Shown here: positions 36,322 through 45,320 of the stretch, in pieces
How positions within the stretch are numbered: the stretch's first letter is position 1
Layout: each line of letters begins with the position of its first letter
Assembly (NCBI GenBank): GCA_947446575.1
Contig: CANFHC010000018.1
Location: 1 to 60,266 of the forward strand
Reading direction: 5' to 3'
Origin: Bacteriovoracaceae bacterium
GTDB lineage: Bacteria; Bdellovibrionota; Bacteriovoracia; Bacteriovoracales; Bacteriovoracaceae
DNA: 60,266 nt
Made by a program: the position numbers and the translations under genes
Notes under the pieces: model-generated
The model's input: only the letters and a program-made list of their open reading frames with translations
Told to the model about the DNA's origin: nothing
Databases searched by the model: none

Positions 36322-37614
36322 TTAAATTCTCCTTCCCATTGCTAATTCTAAATTGAGTAATGCTTCTACTGCATCAATTTGAGCTTTGATGACTCCTGCT
36401 TCTGACCTATCAAGATCGAGTTCAGCATCTAATAAGTCTGAGTTAGTGCGAGTTCCGGCCTTAAGTCCATTTTGATAAATTCGAACACTTTCCTTGGATG
36501 CATCGACTGATCGAAGTTTAGCTGAATATAAAACCGCACTGTTGATATAACGACGTTTCCAAAATTCTATTTCATTACTTGAATTCATTGCAAGCTTGCG
36601 AGCTTTTTGTTCTTGTTGCAGTTTTTGATAATAACTTCCTTCAAGGCGAGCAAAACTAGCTCCCCCATCAAAAAGATTCCAAACAAAATTCACTCCTAGA
36701 GCATATGAATTTCTAAATTTTTCTGTTTCTGAAAATGAATAATTGCGATTGTTGTAATATTGATAATCAGCCACCAAATTAACTTTTGGCATCCAAATTG
36801 AACGATTAGCTTTATAGAGGTCATCACTTGCTTCGACTCTTTTTTCTAGAGCTTTTAAATCAAGTCTATTTTTTGCTAAATCAGAAGAATTTGTGTCTAG
36901 ATTTTTTACAACCTCAACTTTAGGAACTGGCAGAGTATCAAGCAGAGGGCGTTCATCATTTTCAACTCCCATGGCTTCTGAGAGTGCCTTGCGGGTTAAA
37001 TAAACATTGTCAGCTGCGGCTAATTTTTCTGGAATAGCTTGCTCTAATTGCACTTGAATTTTTAAAACATCGACCTTTGTAAATTCACCAAGTCTATAAA
37101 GTTCTTGAGCTCGCTTTAAATGATCACTGAGTGTTTTTACGTTGGTTTCAGCGACACTCGCCAAAACTTGAGCACCAAGGGCCTGAACAAATTTTAAGCG
37201 AATAGTATTTTCTGTACTCATTAGGGTGTGGGCCAATTCAAAGTCAGCTGCAACAACCAGAGACTTACTACCCGAATAAGAATAAGTTGTTTTAAAACCG
37301 TCGAATAAATTAATTTCTGCTCGAGCGCCAAAAGAGGTTTTTGGATATGTACTTTCGAAAACTGAAGTCGGTGAAATTTGAATTTCTTGATACTTCAATT
37401 TGAAAACATGGTTGGCTAAAATATCTACTTTAGGAAGATAAGAGCCAAATGTTTCGCGTTTTTTAGCGCGCGCTTCCTCAAGGGCTGCTTTGCTCATTTT
37501 TAGAGATGGGTTATTATCAATCCCTTCTTGCATTGCCTGATTTAAAGTAAGTCCATTATCAGCATGGGCCGATGTTAAACTATGAAGCAATAGGTAAATT
37601 AGTGGGTGAATCAT
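36322..37614 (-). CDS. TolC-family outer-membrane efflux channel
   Basis: 430 aa from the ATG at 37614, fixed by AAGGAAG just upstream and the signal peptide that follows (ends A-H-A). Two OEP repeats are seen: L-T-L-N-Q-A-M-Q-E-G-I-D-N-N-P-S-L near the N-terminus, and the barrel plus helical hairpins with A-x-x-x-x-x-V-A-E-T-N-V and L-Y-R-L-G-E-F-T-K-V-D-V in each half. The C-terminal half repeats the pattern Y-Q-N-G-L-K-A-G-T-R-T-N-S-D-L-L-D-A-E. It forms the trimeric exit duct of the pump and is the first gene of the five-gene operon. Confidence 0.93.
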   Translation of the reverse strand: MIHPLIYLLLHSLTSAHADNGLTLNQAMQEGIDNNPSLKMSKAALEEARAKKRETFGSYLPKVDILANHVFKLKYQEIQISPTSVFESTYPKTSFGARAEINLFDGFKTTYSYSGSKSLVVAADFELAHTLMSTENTIRLKFVQALGAQVLASVAETNVKTLSDHLKRAQELYRLGEFTKVDVLKIQVQLEQAIPEKLAAADNVYLTRKALSEAMGVENDERPLLDTLPVPKVEVVKNLDTNSSDLAKNRLDLKALEKRVEASDDLYKANRSIWMPKVNLVADYQYYNNRNYSFSETEKFRNSYALGVNFVWNLFDGGASFARLEGSYYQKLQQEQKARKLAMNSSNEIEFWKRRYINSAVLYSAKLRSVDASKESVRIYQNGLKAGTRTNSDLLDAELDLDRSEAGVIKAQIDAVEALLNLELAMGRRI

Positions 37615-37642
37615 GGTCACTTCCTTAAGCGGGTTTTTAATT

Positions 37643-37660
37643 TTTAAACATTTGTTTAAA
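37643..37660. promoter_or_regulatory. TetR operator 1 (perfect palindrome)
   Basis: TTTAAACATTTGTTTAAA, an 18-bp palindrome with 8-bp arms, overlapping the -10 box and start region. It is typical in size and symmetry for a TetR dimer. Confidence 0.75.
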
Positions 37661-37686
37661 TATAGGCTTTTGAGCTTTGCTGTCAA
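37659..37686 (-). promoter_or_regulatory. Sigma70-type promoter of the efflux operon
   Basis: On the minus strand a consensus TTGACA (37686-37681), a 16-base spacer and TATATT (37664-37659) lie about 45 bases before the tolC start. The -10 box overlaps operator 1 and the -35 box lies just inside operator 2. Confidence 0.8.
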
Positions 37687-37692
37687 CTCATT

Positions 37693-37710
37693 ATTAAACG
37701 GTTGTTTGAA
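37693..37710. promoter_or_regulatory. TetR operator 2 (imperfect copy)
   Basis: ATTAAACGGTTGTTTGAA matches operator 1 in 14 of 18 positions. Centres are 50 bp apart, close to five helical turns, so both sites face the same side of the DNA. It lies directly upstream of the -35 box. Confidence 0.68.
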
Positions 37711-37765
37711 AATAATCGTAATCTTAGATTAGACAATCTCATTGGGAAAAAGCTATCCTTTGGTA

Positions 37766-38446
37766 ATGTCAAAACACTTGAGTATTTCAATTATTTTTGT
37801 TTTATCGGTCACTTTTCTGTGCCCTAGTTATGCCGCATCGATCGGTGAAAAAATAAAAGATCAATTACAGACTGATTTAAAAACAAATTATTTAAAAAAA
37901 ATGGAAACACAATTTGGCGATTGTGGAAGTACTCCTGAATCTTGTCTTTCAGTTAAAGATGATTACATTATTGCCAATTTTCCAAAGAAAAAAGCAGCAT
38001 GCTTTCCTTATACGATGTGTGGATTTTATCATTGTATGGAAGAAGAATATCATTGCAGTGACGTTGGAGTGAATTACTTTACTCAATTGGCTTTTCCTAC
38101 ATGTAACGCCTATGAATCAAATATCAAGAAAGGATATTTTAGTGACAAAGGTGTGGAGTGGATTTATTCAGTGATGGTTTGTTTGCAAAAAGGTTTAATA
38201 GATGAATGCCTATTAAACGGGAATTGCAAAGTCTCTAACGATTCACAACAAAAGATTATAACTTGTAATCATATAACTGAATTCACACTCGCCTACCATC
38301 CGGGATGTTATATCAATAGCGGAGTTGGTGTCTGTCATCTGCCTTTAAAGGACAAATTGAATATCTGGAAAACAGTTAATCCTTTTATGACTGCGAGAGA
38401 AAGACAAGAAGCTTATAAAGTTATCTTTGATTGTTTTATTCCATGA
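37766..38446 (+). CDS. Cysteine-rich secreted protein
   Basis: 226 aa from the ATG at 37766; an upstream TTG start is also possible. The signal peptide ends near S-Y-A-A-S. The mature part has about 16 cysteines, many in short spacings (C-F-P-Y-T-M-C-G-F-Y-H-C-M-E-E-E-Y-H-C), so an extracellular disulfide-rich fold is likely. No family recognised. The stop TGA overlaps the next ATG (ATGA). Confidence 0.7.
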   Translation: MSKHLSISIIFVLSVTFLCPSYAASIGEKIKDQLQTDLKTNYLKKMETQFGDCGSTPESCLSVKDDYIIANFPKKKAACFPYTMCGFYHCMEEEYHCSDVGVNYFTQLAFPTCNAYESNIKKGYFSDKGVEWIYSVMVCLQKGLIDECLLNGNCKVSNDSQQKIITCNHITEFTLAYHPGCYINSGVGVCHLPLKDKLNIWKTVNPFMTARERQEAYKVIFDCFIP

Positions 38447-38820
38447 GAAATTTTAAAGTAAACTCAGAACTCCTACCAAAAAACTTCAATCGTGAATTTG
38501 ATGCTCATATTTATTTCAATGAGACACAATTGAATCTTGCCCACCTCTTAAGAGAAAAATTACTTGCTCACTTTGTAGATCCTAAAGTGTTTATTGGTCC
38601 GATGATCAATGAACTAATTGGTCCTCATCCAACGTCCATGTTTGAAGTTAATTTTGGCGTGGAGCACTTTAGTGACGTAGTGTTATGGCTTATGAAAGAG
38701 CATGGTGAACTTTCCATTCTCATTCACCGTTTGACAGGAAATGATTATATCGACCATACTCGTGAAGCATTATGGCTGGGCGCTATACTGGCCCTCGATT
38801 TTTCAAAATTCACTTTGTAG
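38443..38820 (+). CDS. DOPA 4,5-dioxygenase-family protein (small, PF08883 type)
   Basis: 125 aa from the ATG at 38443, in ATGA overlap with the upstream gene. The family pattern is present: F-D-A-H-I-Y-F near residue 19-25, G-P-H-P-T-S-M-F-E-V near 63-72, and S-I-L-I-H-R-L-T-G-N-D-Y-I-D-H-T near 90-105 followed by A-L-W-L-G. The conserved histidines are probable iron ligands. Members cleave catechol rings extradiol-fashion; the real bacterial substrate is not known. Confidence 0.82.
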   Translation: MRNFKVNSELLPKNFNREFDAHIYFNETQLNLAHLLREKLLAHFVDPKVFIGPMINELIGPHPTSMFEVNFGVEHFSDVVLWLMKEHGELSILIHRLTGNDYIDHTREALWLGAILALDFSKFTL

Positions 38821-38850
38821 CAAAGTGATCATTACTATATACTTCTATTC

Positions 38851-39816
38851 ATGAACGACCATCACCATAATTGTAAACATGATCAGGAAACTCAAGCACA
38901 ATCTCACTCCCATGATCACCACCATCATCATCACGCGCCTAAAAATTATAATAATGCTTTTATTATAGGTATCGCGCTCAATTTTATTTTTGTTATTGTT
39001 GAAGCTGTCTACGGATTTTTTTCGCACTCACTTGCTTTGATGGCAGATGCTGGACACAACTTAAGTGATGTCGCGGGACTTTTATTAGCTTGGGGTGCAT
39101 TCTGGCTAGTGAGAAAAAAACCTAATACTCAATTTACCTTTGGGCTTAGAAAATCTACCATCTTCTCAGCACTTTTAAATTCAATTATATTGTTGATGGC
39201 CGTAGGAATTATTATTTGGGAAGCAATTCATAGACTCTTTTCTCCCAATATTATCGAATCAAAAACAGTTATGATCGTTGCCGGTATAGGTATTCTTGTA
39301 AATGCCATGACAGCGCTGCTGTTTTTTAAAGATAAAGATGATGATATGAATATTAAAGGAGCCTACCTGCACATGGCAGCTGACGCCCTCATTTCATTAG
39401 GCGTAGTAATCTCCGCCTTGATCATTTCATATACTTCTTGGTATTGGTTGGATCCAATTATCAGTATTGTAATTTCGTTAATCATTATTTATGGAACATG
39501 GGACTTGCTTGTTGGTTCGCTTAAACTTTCAATGGATGCTGTTCCGGAAGGAATAAATCCACTCGAAGTTAAAAAATATCTTGAAAGCCTCGAATATGTT
39601 ACAGATGTTCATGATTTGCATATTTGGGGATTAAGCACAACGGAGACAGCATTAAGTGTGCATCTCACGGTTAAAAATAACATCATAGATAATAAAAATT
39701 TAGTTCAGATCAATGAGCACTTAAAAAAACATTTTAAAATTCATCACCCCACCATTCAAATTGAAATTTTTGATGAAAACTTCGAATGCCATTTAAAACC
39801 TGAGGACGTCGTTTGA
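38851..39816 (+). CDS. Cation diffusion facilitator (zinc-type exporter)
   Basis: 321 aa. A histidine-rich cytosolic N-terminus (about 15 His in the first 30 residues) precedes six TM helices. Metal sites are H/D residues in A-L-M-A-D-A-G-H-N-L-S-D-V and H-M-A-A-D-A-L-I-S-L-G, the CzcD/ZitB pattern. The C-terminal cytosolic domain (about 230-305) has H-D-L-H-I-W-G-L-S. It expels Zn2+/Co2+/Cd2+ by proton exchange. Its stop overlaps the TTG start of glsA by four bases. Confidence 0.95.
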   Translation: MNDHHHNCKHDQETQAQSHSHDHHHHHHAPKNYNNAFIIGIALNFIFVIVEAVYGFFSHSLALMADAGHNLSDVAGLLLAWGAFWLVRKKPNTQFTFGLRKSTIFSALLNSIILLMAVGIIIWEAIHRLFSPNIIESKTVMIVAGIGILVNAMTALLFFKDKDDDMNIKGAYLHMAADALISLGVVISALIISYTSWYWLDPIISIVISLIIIYGTWDLLVGSLKLSMDAVPEGINPLEVKKYLESLEYVTDVHDLHIWGLSTTETALSVHLTVKNNIIDNKNLVQINEHLKKHFKIHHPTIQIEIFDENFECHLKPEDVV

Positions 39817-40760
39817 AAAACAATTTTTCAGATATCCAAAATACAATTGAAGAACTTCATTGTAAATATTTGCCCTTTAAAGATGGTCACACTGCCGACT
39901 ATATTCCCGAACTTGCTCACGCCAATACTAATCATTTTGGTATTGCCGTAGTGACAACCGAAGGTGAAGTTTTTAAAGTTGGAAATTGCGAAGCCTCATT
40001 TACATTGCAATCAACATCAAAGCCATTCGTTTACGGATTAGCACTAGAGCAAAATGGGCAAGAAAAAATGCTTTCTAAAGTCGGAGTTGAACCCACGGGA
40101 GACGCTTTTAATTCCATCATTGAATTAGAGAAACAATCTCACCGCCCTTATAATCCCATGATTAATTCAGGTGCCATTGCAGTAAGCAGTTTAATTCAAG
40201 GAACAAGCTTTCATGATAAAATTGCTACAATTATTAAAGCTTTTGAAAGTTATGTTGGTCACGCATTGGTCGTTGATGAAAATGTTTTTTTGTCTGAGAA
40301 AAAAACGGCCCATAGAAATAGAGCGATTGCTCATCTTTTAAGACATTTTGGAATTATTGAAGAAGATAATATTGAAGAAATATTAGATCTTTATTTTAAA
40401 CAATGTTCTATCCTCGTTAATACGATTGATCTTGCAACCATTGCAGCAACCATCGCTGGTGGTGGAGTTCAACCTTTTACAAAGAATCAAGTTGTTCACT
40501 CCAATACCGCTCGCGATATTTTGAGCCTGATGTTTACTTGTGGGATGTATGACTCAACTGGTGAGTGGGCCTATACTGTAGGCTTGCCAGCTAAAAGTGG
40601 TGTGAGCGGAGGACTTCTTGCTGCCCTTCCCGGAAAAATGGGTATTGCTGTTTACTCTCCTTTAATAGACGAGCGCGGACACTCGCTGCGGGCGGTAAAA
40701 GTTTTTCAAGAACTTGCCAAAAAATATTCTTTAAGTGTTTTTTCTCATGAGGATAATTAA
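39813..40760 (+). CDS. glsA: Glutaminase A
   Basis: 315 aa, starting with TTG at 39813 (no better start, and it makes a 4-base overlap with the CDF stop). The serine-dependent beta-lactamase-like motif Q-S67-T-S-K70 and conserved N-x-x-N-S-G-A-I-A (Y-N-P-M-I-N-S-G-A-I) identify glutaminase. The late motif P-A-K-S-G-V-S-G-G fits too. It hydrolyses glutamine to glutamate and ammonia. It is followed immediately by the MscS gene. Confidence 0.94.
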   Translation: MKNNFSDIQNTIEELHCKYLPFKDGHTADYIPELAHANTNHFGIAVVTTEGEVFKVGNCEASFTLQSTSKPFVYGLALEQNGQEKMLSKVGVEPTGDAFNSIIELEKQSHRPYNPMINSGAIAVSSLIQGTSFHDKIATIIKAFESYVGHALVVDENVFLSEKKTAHRNRAIAHLLRHFGIIEEDNIEEILDLYFKQCSILVNTIDLATIAATIAGGGVQPFTKNQVVHSNTARDILSLMFTCGMYDSTGEWAYTVGLPAKSGVSGGLLAALPGKMGIAVYSPLIDERGHSLRAVKVFQELAKKYSLSVFSHEDN

Positions 40761-41819
40761 ATGCGCGATCAATGGATTCCGGTTGAAAAAATTCAATATC
40801 TCATTCAATTTGAATCGTTTGCTATTTTTTGGGCATTGCTCCCATTAGCATTTTTATTCTACAAATTATTTTTAAAGACTATAACTGAAAAGCGACACGC
40901 TAATTTGCGCCACCGATTTATTCGAACTTTTTCTTTTTTATTAATCACTACCGTTCTTTCTTTTTTACATTGGACTATTTTCAATAATGCTTATCATTCG
41001 GTAAGTGAATACACATTAGTAAAATTTTCTAGTTATTTGAGTTTAATTGCACTTATTTTTGGTGTGATCTCAATTGTTCGATTAGCTCAAATTTATGTTT
41101 ACCTTTATTTATTTTTTATGAATATGAGCGTGGGTGTTCCGAGGCTTATGGCGAATATGTTCACTTTAGGTTTTTCGTTGGTCATTGTCAGTTGGCTGGC
41201 CGCGGATGTTTTCGGTTTTCAACTAGCAGCAGTTCTTGCGACATCTGCTGTTTTTTCATTGGTTCTAGGATTGGCCTTACAAGACACATTAGGAAATTTA
41301 TTTTCAGGCGTTGCCTTGCAAATTGATCGTCCTTTTAAAATCGGAGACTGGGTTGAAATTCATAATGGTTCTGAAAAATGGAATGGACAGGTTCAAGAAG
41401 TGAGCTGGAGAGCTACAACCTTAATGGGTTTTGCAGATGAACTTATTCTTATTCCAAATCGCATGATTGCTCAGAGTCAGCTGCTTAATTTTTCTCATCT
41501 ACAGCGTCCAGCCAGACTTAATCAGATGTTTCGTTTTCGATTTGATGCTTCTATTGCAATGGCCCGTAAATCTCTGCTTGATGGACTTAATAATATTCCT
41601 GATATTTTGCAAGACCCTCCCCCTCGAACACTGATTACTGAAGTAACTGAGTCGTGGATAACCATTAAAGTTTTTTATTCCTTGAAAGATTATGGAATGA
41701 GATACCGCATTGGAGATGTTGTAATTACGCAAATCTTAGAGCAAATAAAAAAGAATCAGCTAGCATTAGCAACGCCAGTTATAAACTTAATGAATCATTC
41801 AGATGAATATGATTATTAG
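40761..41819 (+). CDS. MscS-type mechanosensitive channel
   Basis: 352 aa starting on the base after the glsA stop. About four TM helices precede the pore segment A-A-V-L-A-T-S-A-V-F-S-L-V-L-G-L-A-L-Q-D (about 150-172). The MscS beta domain follows with R-P-F-K-I-G-D-W-V-E-I, N-G-Q-V-Q-E-V-S-W-R-A-T and L-I-P-N-R-M-I. It releases solutes on osmotic downshock. It is transcribed with the CDF and glutaminase genes. Confidence 0.92.
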   Translation: MRDQWIPVEKIQYLIQFESFAIFWALLPLAFLFYKLFLKTITEKRHANLRHRFIRTFSFLLITTVLSFLHWTIFNNAYHSVSEYTLVKFSSYLSLIALIFGVISIVRLAQIYVYLYLFFMNMSVGVPRLMANMFTLGFSLVIVSWLAADVFGFQLAAVLATSAVFSLVLGLALQDTLGNLFSGVALQIDRPFKIGDWVEIHNGSEKWNGQVQEVSWRATTLMGFADELILIPNRMIAQSQLLNFSHLQRPARLNQMFRFRFDASIAMARKSLLDGLNNIPDILQDPPPRTLITEVTESWITIKVFYSLKDYGMRYRIGDVVITQILEQIKKNQLALATPVINLMNHSDEYDY

Positions 41820-41885
41820 CACTACCCTACTAAAAAACTAAATTTTCTAAAAAATAACTTAAGTTTTCTTAACCTCAATTTTATT

Positions 41886-41904
41886 ATCCAATAAATTATT
41901 GGAT
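41886..41904 (+). promoter_or_regulatory. Short hairpin in the leader of the universal-stress gene
   Basis: ATCCAAT, loop AAATT, ATTGGAT: a perfect 7-bp stem ending about 6 bases before the GGAGG of the next gene. A regulator half-site or weak terminator for MscS are both possible. Confidence 0.35.
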
Positions 41905-41923
41905 CTTTTAATGGAGGTTTCCA

Positions 41924-42370
41924 ATGAGAAACATTGTTATTTGTGCAGATATAAACGAAAAGAGTATCGAAACACTAAAATCACTTAATCAAAATATTTA
42001 TTTAGAAAATAGCCAGGTTCACTTGCTCCACGTTTTTGAAATCCAAATGTACAATGCAGATATTGTGCCTGTGATTTTTCCTACCGAAGTACAATACCCA
42101 GATATAGAATTAAGCACTATTCGTAATCTCGATAAACTGGCAATTGATTTGGGAATAAGAAGTGATCAGACTCACTTAAAATGCTTTTTCACACATTCAC
42201 GTGAAGAAAAAATTATTAGCTATATCAATGAAGTAAATGCTGATCTCGTTATTGTGGCCACTCGAGGAAAACATGGTATTGAGGGATTTTTCTCTTCTTC
42301 GCTATCAGATTTCCTCTGCAAATATTCACCATGTGATGTCCTCGTTATTCGACCGAAACATCATAAATAG
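41924..42370 (+). CDS. Universal stress protein (UspA-type)
   Basis: 148 aa, single Usp domain. The N-terminal strand I-V-I-C-A-D-I-N-E-K-S and the L-H-V-F-E near residue 42 fit. So does the C-terminal V-I-V-A-T-R-G-K-H-G-I-E-G-F-F-S-S-S-L-S-D-F-L-C (about 109-132), a G-x(2)-G-x(9)-G(S/T)-like ATP-binding loop in altered form. RBS ATGGAGG lies at normal distance. It opens a run of genes that look stress-related. Confidence 0.88.
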   Translation: MRNIVICADINEKSIETLKSLNQNIYLENSQVHLLHVFEIQMYNADIVPVIFPTEVQYPDIELSTIRNLDKLAIDLGIRSDQTHLKCFFTHSREEKIISYINEVNADLVIVATRGKHGIEGFFSSSLSDFLCKYSPCDVLVIRPKHHK

Positions 42371-42446
42371 TGTCAAATATAAGCATTAAAGTTCATGTAC
42401 TAGCGGTTGCTTGACCCAAATCATAATTGGATGTTAAAATAATTGT

Positions 42447-43907
42447 ATGAGTATTACCGTTATCGACCAGGGTCCTGAGTTGTATTGGTTTGTGAGCAAT
42501 GCTCTCCTTCAAGAAGATATTGTCTTAAAACATATCCAAAATATTTCTGCAGGTGAAAAAAACATTCTTCAAGATCTTCCTACAATTGTCATAATGAATG
42601 GAGATGATAAATCACTTCAACCAGAAGTATTTATCAACAGAATGCGCAACCACGTCTTTGCTAGAAATACTCTTTTTATCGTAATTACTGCTGATACATC
42701 AGTAGATTATAAGAAAGATCTACTAATCGCTGGTGCAGGACAAATTCTTTATCGTGGAAGAGGTTTTTCTCCTTCCCCTAAATTTTTTGCGAGTCTTATA
42801 AAATGGTTCTTAACCAATAAAGACCCTGATCCACAAATTTTTGATTTCAAACCTGCTCCATTTCAAGCTGAAGCTGAATTTACTAGCTATGGTCGCATTG
42901 GTTGGATTAATTCTACTCAATGTATGATCGAAACTAATGTTAATTTAAATCCCGGTCAAAGCATAGAAATCAAAAATACACTTTTCGATGAATTAGAAAT
43001 AAGAAATACAAAGCTAGAATGCATTGAAAAAAACAAAGTTGGTCGCTACTATCAATACGCCAATAGTATACTATGTAAAATTGTCTCAAAGGATCAGTTC
43101 AAAGATCCCAAAAAAATTTCTGCTTGGATCGAAAATAATTGCGATACATCAAGACATAAACCAATCAAACTGGTTTACTTTGAAGCGGATTCTGACTACA
43201 GAGATGAAATTAAATCTATGATTAAATCTGACAAGCGCTACTGTGCTAGAGGATATGATACAATTGATAATCTACAAGAAGTCTTGAACTATCAAATCCC
43301 GCAACTCGTTTTAATCAATCGCGCTTTAATTCAAAAAGATAAAGCTAAATTTGAAGCAATGAAAAACTTTATTCAATCAAATTTTTGCTATTGTGTGACT
43401 TACTCAAATAGCGATATTTTTAAAATTGAAGATTTTAAAAAGAATTATGAATTTGCTATGCACTCTCCTACTCCTATTGATTTAACTCTTTTAGAATCAA
43501 TGATCTTTAAACTTGAAAATAAACTACCTGATAATTTGAAAACTGATAAAAATAAAATCTACTTTAATAAACATTCAAATTATAGTCGATTAAGTTTTCA
43601 TTCTCCATGCCAATTAAAAGAAATTGCCCTGAACGGAGCTGGGGTCGATCTTCCTTTTTCTGTGAGTAATTTTTGTGCATGTGAAATTTCATCTAATGCA
43701 TTTGCTACTGCTGAAATGAATCGCAGTCAATTTTTTAGAGTGTTTAATAACAAGGTAACTGCCAATGGCGTTTATCACCGCATGGTCTTTATGGGACAAA
43801 ACGTAAAAGATAATGAACAAGTAAGAAATTCAATCGAAAAAATAAATGAAGTTGGGTTTGAGCGTTGGCTTAACGGCGATACGGACAGTGAAAAGAAAAA
43901 ATCATAA
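42447..43907 (+). CDS. Multi-domain regulator: two degenerate receivers around a PilZ-like domain
   Basis: 486 aa, cytoplasmic. Residues about 1-125 resemble a receiver domain in which the phospho-acceptor strand reads T-I-V-I-M-N-G-D-D, so the acceptor Asp seems to be Asn. Residues about 140-215 are PilZ-like (F-T-S-Y-G-R-I-G-W-I-N-S-T-Q-C-M-I-E-T). A second receiver-like fold follows (about 240-340, P-Q-L-V-L-I-N-R). The last 130 residues are unassigned. Regulation by cyclic-di-GMP is possible, but the PilZ arginines are not clearly present. Assigned by fold pattern only. Confidence 0.5.
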   Translation: MSITVIDQGPELYWFVSNALLQEDIVLKHIQNISAGEKNILQDLPTIVIMNGDDKSLQPEVFINRMRNHVFARNTLFIVITADTSVDYKKDLLIAGAGQILYRGRGFSPSPKFFASLIKWFLTNKDPDPQIFDFKPAPFQAEAEFTSYGRIGWINSTQCMIETNVNLNPGQSIEIKNTLFDELEIRNTKLECIEKNKVGRYYQYANSILCKIVSKDQFKDPKKISAWIENNCDTSRHKPIKLVYFEADSDYRDEIKSMIKSDKRYCARGYDTIDNLQEVLNYQIPQLVLINRALIQKDKAKFEAMKNFIQSNFCYCVTYSNSDIFKIEDFKKNYEFAMHSPTPIDLTLLESMIFKLENKLPDNLKTDKNKIYFNKHSNYSRLSFHSPCQLKEIALNGAGVDLPFSVSNFCACEISSNAFATAEMNRSQFFRVFNNKVTANGVYHRMVFMGQNVKDNEQVRNSIEKINEVGFERWLNGDTDSEKKKS

Positions 43908-44007
43908 CTAAATTCTTATTAAACTATATCAATTATATATTTTTATTATTTTTTCTATTGGTGCAAGTTATATCGTACTAATCGGTTTATTTTAATCGGA
44001 GAAAAAA

Positions 44008-44151
44008 ATGGCAGAAAATAAAAAAGATAAATCCAAAGAAAAAAAAATAAAAGAAATGCGTGATAAAGAATTTAAAAAAAGACAATCTCGAGAAAAAGAC
44101 TTAGCTAGAGAGCGTTCTGAAGATTTTGAGAAAAAAATTGCAGGGGAATAG
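44008..44151 (+). CDS. 47-aa highly charged small protein
   Basis: The frame MAENKKDKSKEKKIKEMR... is almost all Lys, Glu, Arg and Asp, with a perfect GGAG six bases before the ATG. It is probably a disordered or single-helix protein. Composition suggests RNA or membrane surface contact, but no function can be stated. Too short for most annotation pipelines. Confidence 0.6.
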   Translation: MAENKKDKSKEKKIKEMRDKEFKKRQSREKDLARERSEDFEKKIAGE

Positions 44152-44326
44152 GTTTATTACGCGAGATTTTCTCTCGCTGAGACCAACGGCCTTACATTTT
44201 CTTACAATAGGTTCTTTTAATTTAATGTCATCAAGTTTTAATGAAATCCTAACCTAAGATAACTATTCAAAGCGAATGTGTTAGTTTAGATTTAGAATCA
44301 ATTAACTTCCATGAAGGAAAATTGAA

Positions 44327-45199
44327 ATGAAAAAGCTACAGAAAAAACTATTTCTCTCAAGTATTTTTCTCTTCACGATTTCTTTTCAAATAGTAGCATT
44401 AGCTAAAGTAGAAATTGTTCTAGGCTTACCACTTGATCAAAATCTCAACCTAAAAGCCTCTATTCCAGAAACATCAGTATCAGAAATAATTCTTTCTCGC
44501 GAACAATACGTTCTTTCTTATAATAAAAATCGTCGATCACCAAATTGGGTTGCTTGGAAACTTGAAAGAAATCTAATCGGTAGCTCAGGTAGATCGAACA
44601 ACTTTATGATTGATCCCGAATTAGAAATTTATTTAAAACAAACAAATGCCACTAAGTCTCCTGTCAATGAAACTGAATATAGAGGAAGTTGCTACGATCG
44701 CGGACATCAAATACCATCAGCAGATAGAACGGATACTCAAACGAATAATGAAACTACATTTCTAATGAGTAATATGATTCCACAAACAGCATTTTTAAAC
44801 AGAGTTGTTTGGGAACATCTAGAACAATACTCACGCGACTTAGTCCAAAAACAAGGCAAAAAACTTTATATCATTGCTGGTCCGATTTATGATCATGATT
44901 TAGGGTTTATCGGCCCACAAAAAGATATTCCAGTCCCTTCAAAAGATTTTAAAATTATTTATGTTTTAAATGCTGGCCAAAATATTTCTGATATCAATGC
45001 TGATACACCTACCATCTCTGTAATTATGCCAAATATTCTGCAAGACGGAAGTTTGCCTGATCAAAATCCACAAGATCTGTGTAAACCGTTAAATATAAAA
45101 AGTGCAGATAAAAAAGATTGGGAAAAATACAAAACAACAATCAATGAGATAGAAAATATTTCAGGCCTAAAATTTTCGACTAATGAAGCAAAGATATAA
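44327..45199 (+). CDS. Secreted DNA/RNA non-specific endonuclease (NUC family)
   Basis: 290 aa with a signal peptide (about 1-26). The beta-beta-alpha-metal motif D124-R-G-H127 is complete, followed by N149 and N158-x-x-x-W-x-x-L-E164 for Mg2+ binding. A pair of Cys (122 and one near 270) may form a disulfide. It resembles Serratia nuclease/NucA and would degrade nucleic acids outside the inner membrane, useful to a predator or for nutrient scavenging (inference). Confidence 0.93.
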   Translation: MKKLQKKLFLSSIFLFTISFQIVALAKVEIVLGLPLDQNLNLKASIPETSVSEIILSREQYVLSYNKNRRSPNWVAWKLERNLIGSSGRSNNFMIDPELEIYLKQTNATKSPVNETEYRGSCYDRGHQIPSADRTDTQTNNETTFLMSNMIPQTAFLNRVVWEHLEQYSRDLVQKQGKKLYIIAGPIYDHDLGFIGPQKDIPVPSKDFKIIYVLNAGQNISDINADTPTISVIMPNILQDGSLPDQNPQDLCKPLNIKSADKKDWEKYKTTINEIENISGLKFSTNEAKI

Positions 45200-45320
45200 T
45201 ATTTCTCTCAAGAGCTATATAAGGCATTTGAATAAAGTATTTTTTTTAAAAAAATCCCTACGACATAATTAAACCAATTGAAAACTACAACAGTTTTCTC
45301 ATTTAGAATTAGGAGTCATT

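Noticed and set aside
38443-38820. DOPA dioxygenase-family gene as part of a shared catechol pathway with ygiD (56546-57352) and the dienelactone hydrolase (9744-10523)
   Set aside because: The three genes are far apart, belong to promiscuous families, and no other pathway genes are present.
44161-44177. GCGAGA/TCTCGC hairpin after the 47-aa gene as a terminator
   Set aside because: The stem is only 6 bp and no T run follows on either strand.
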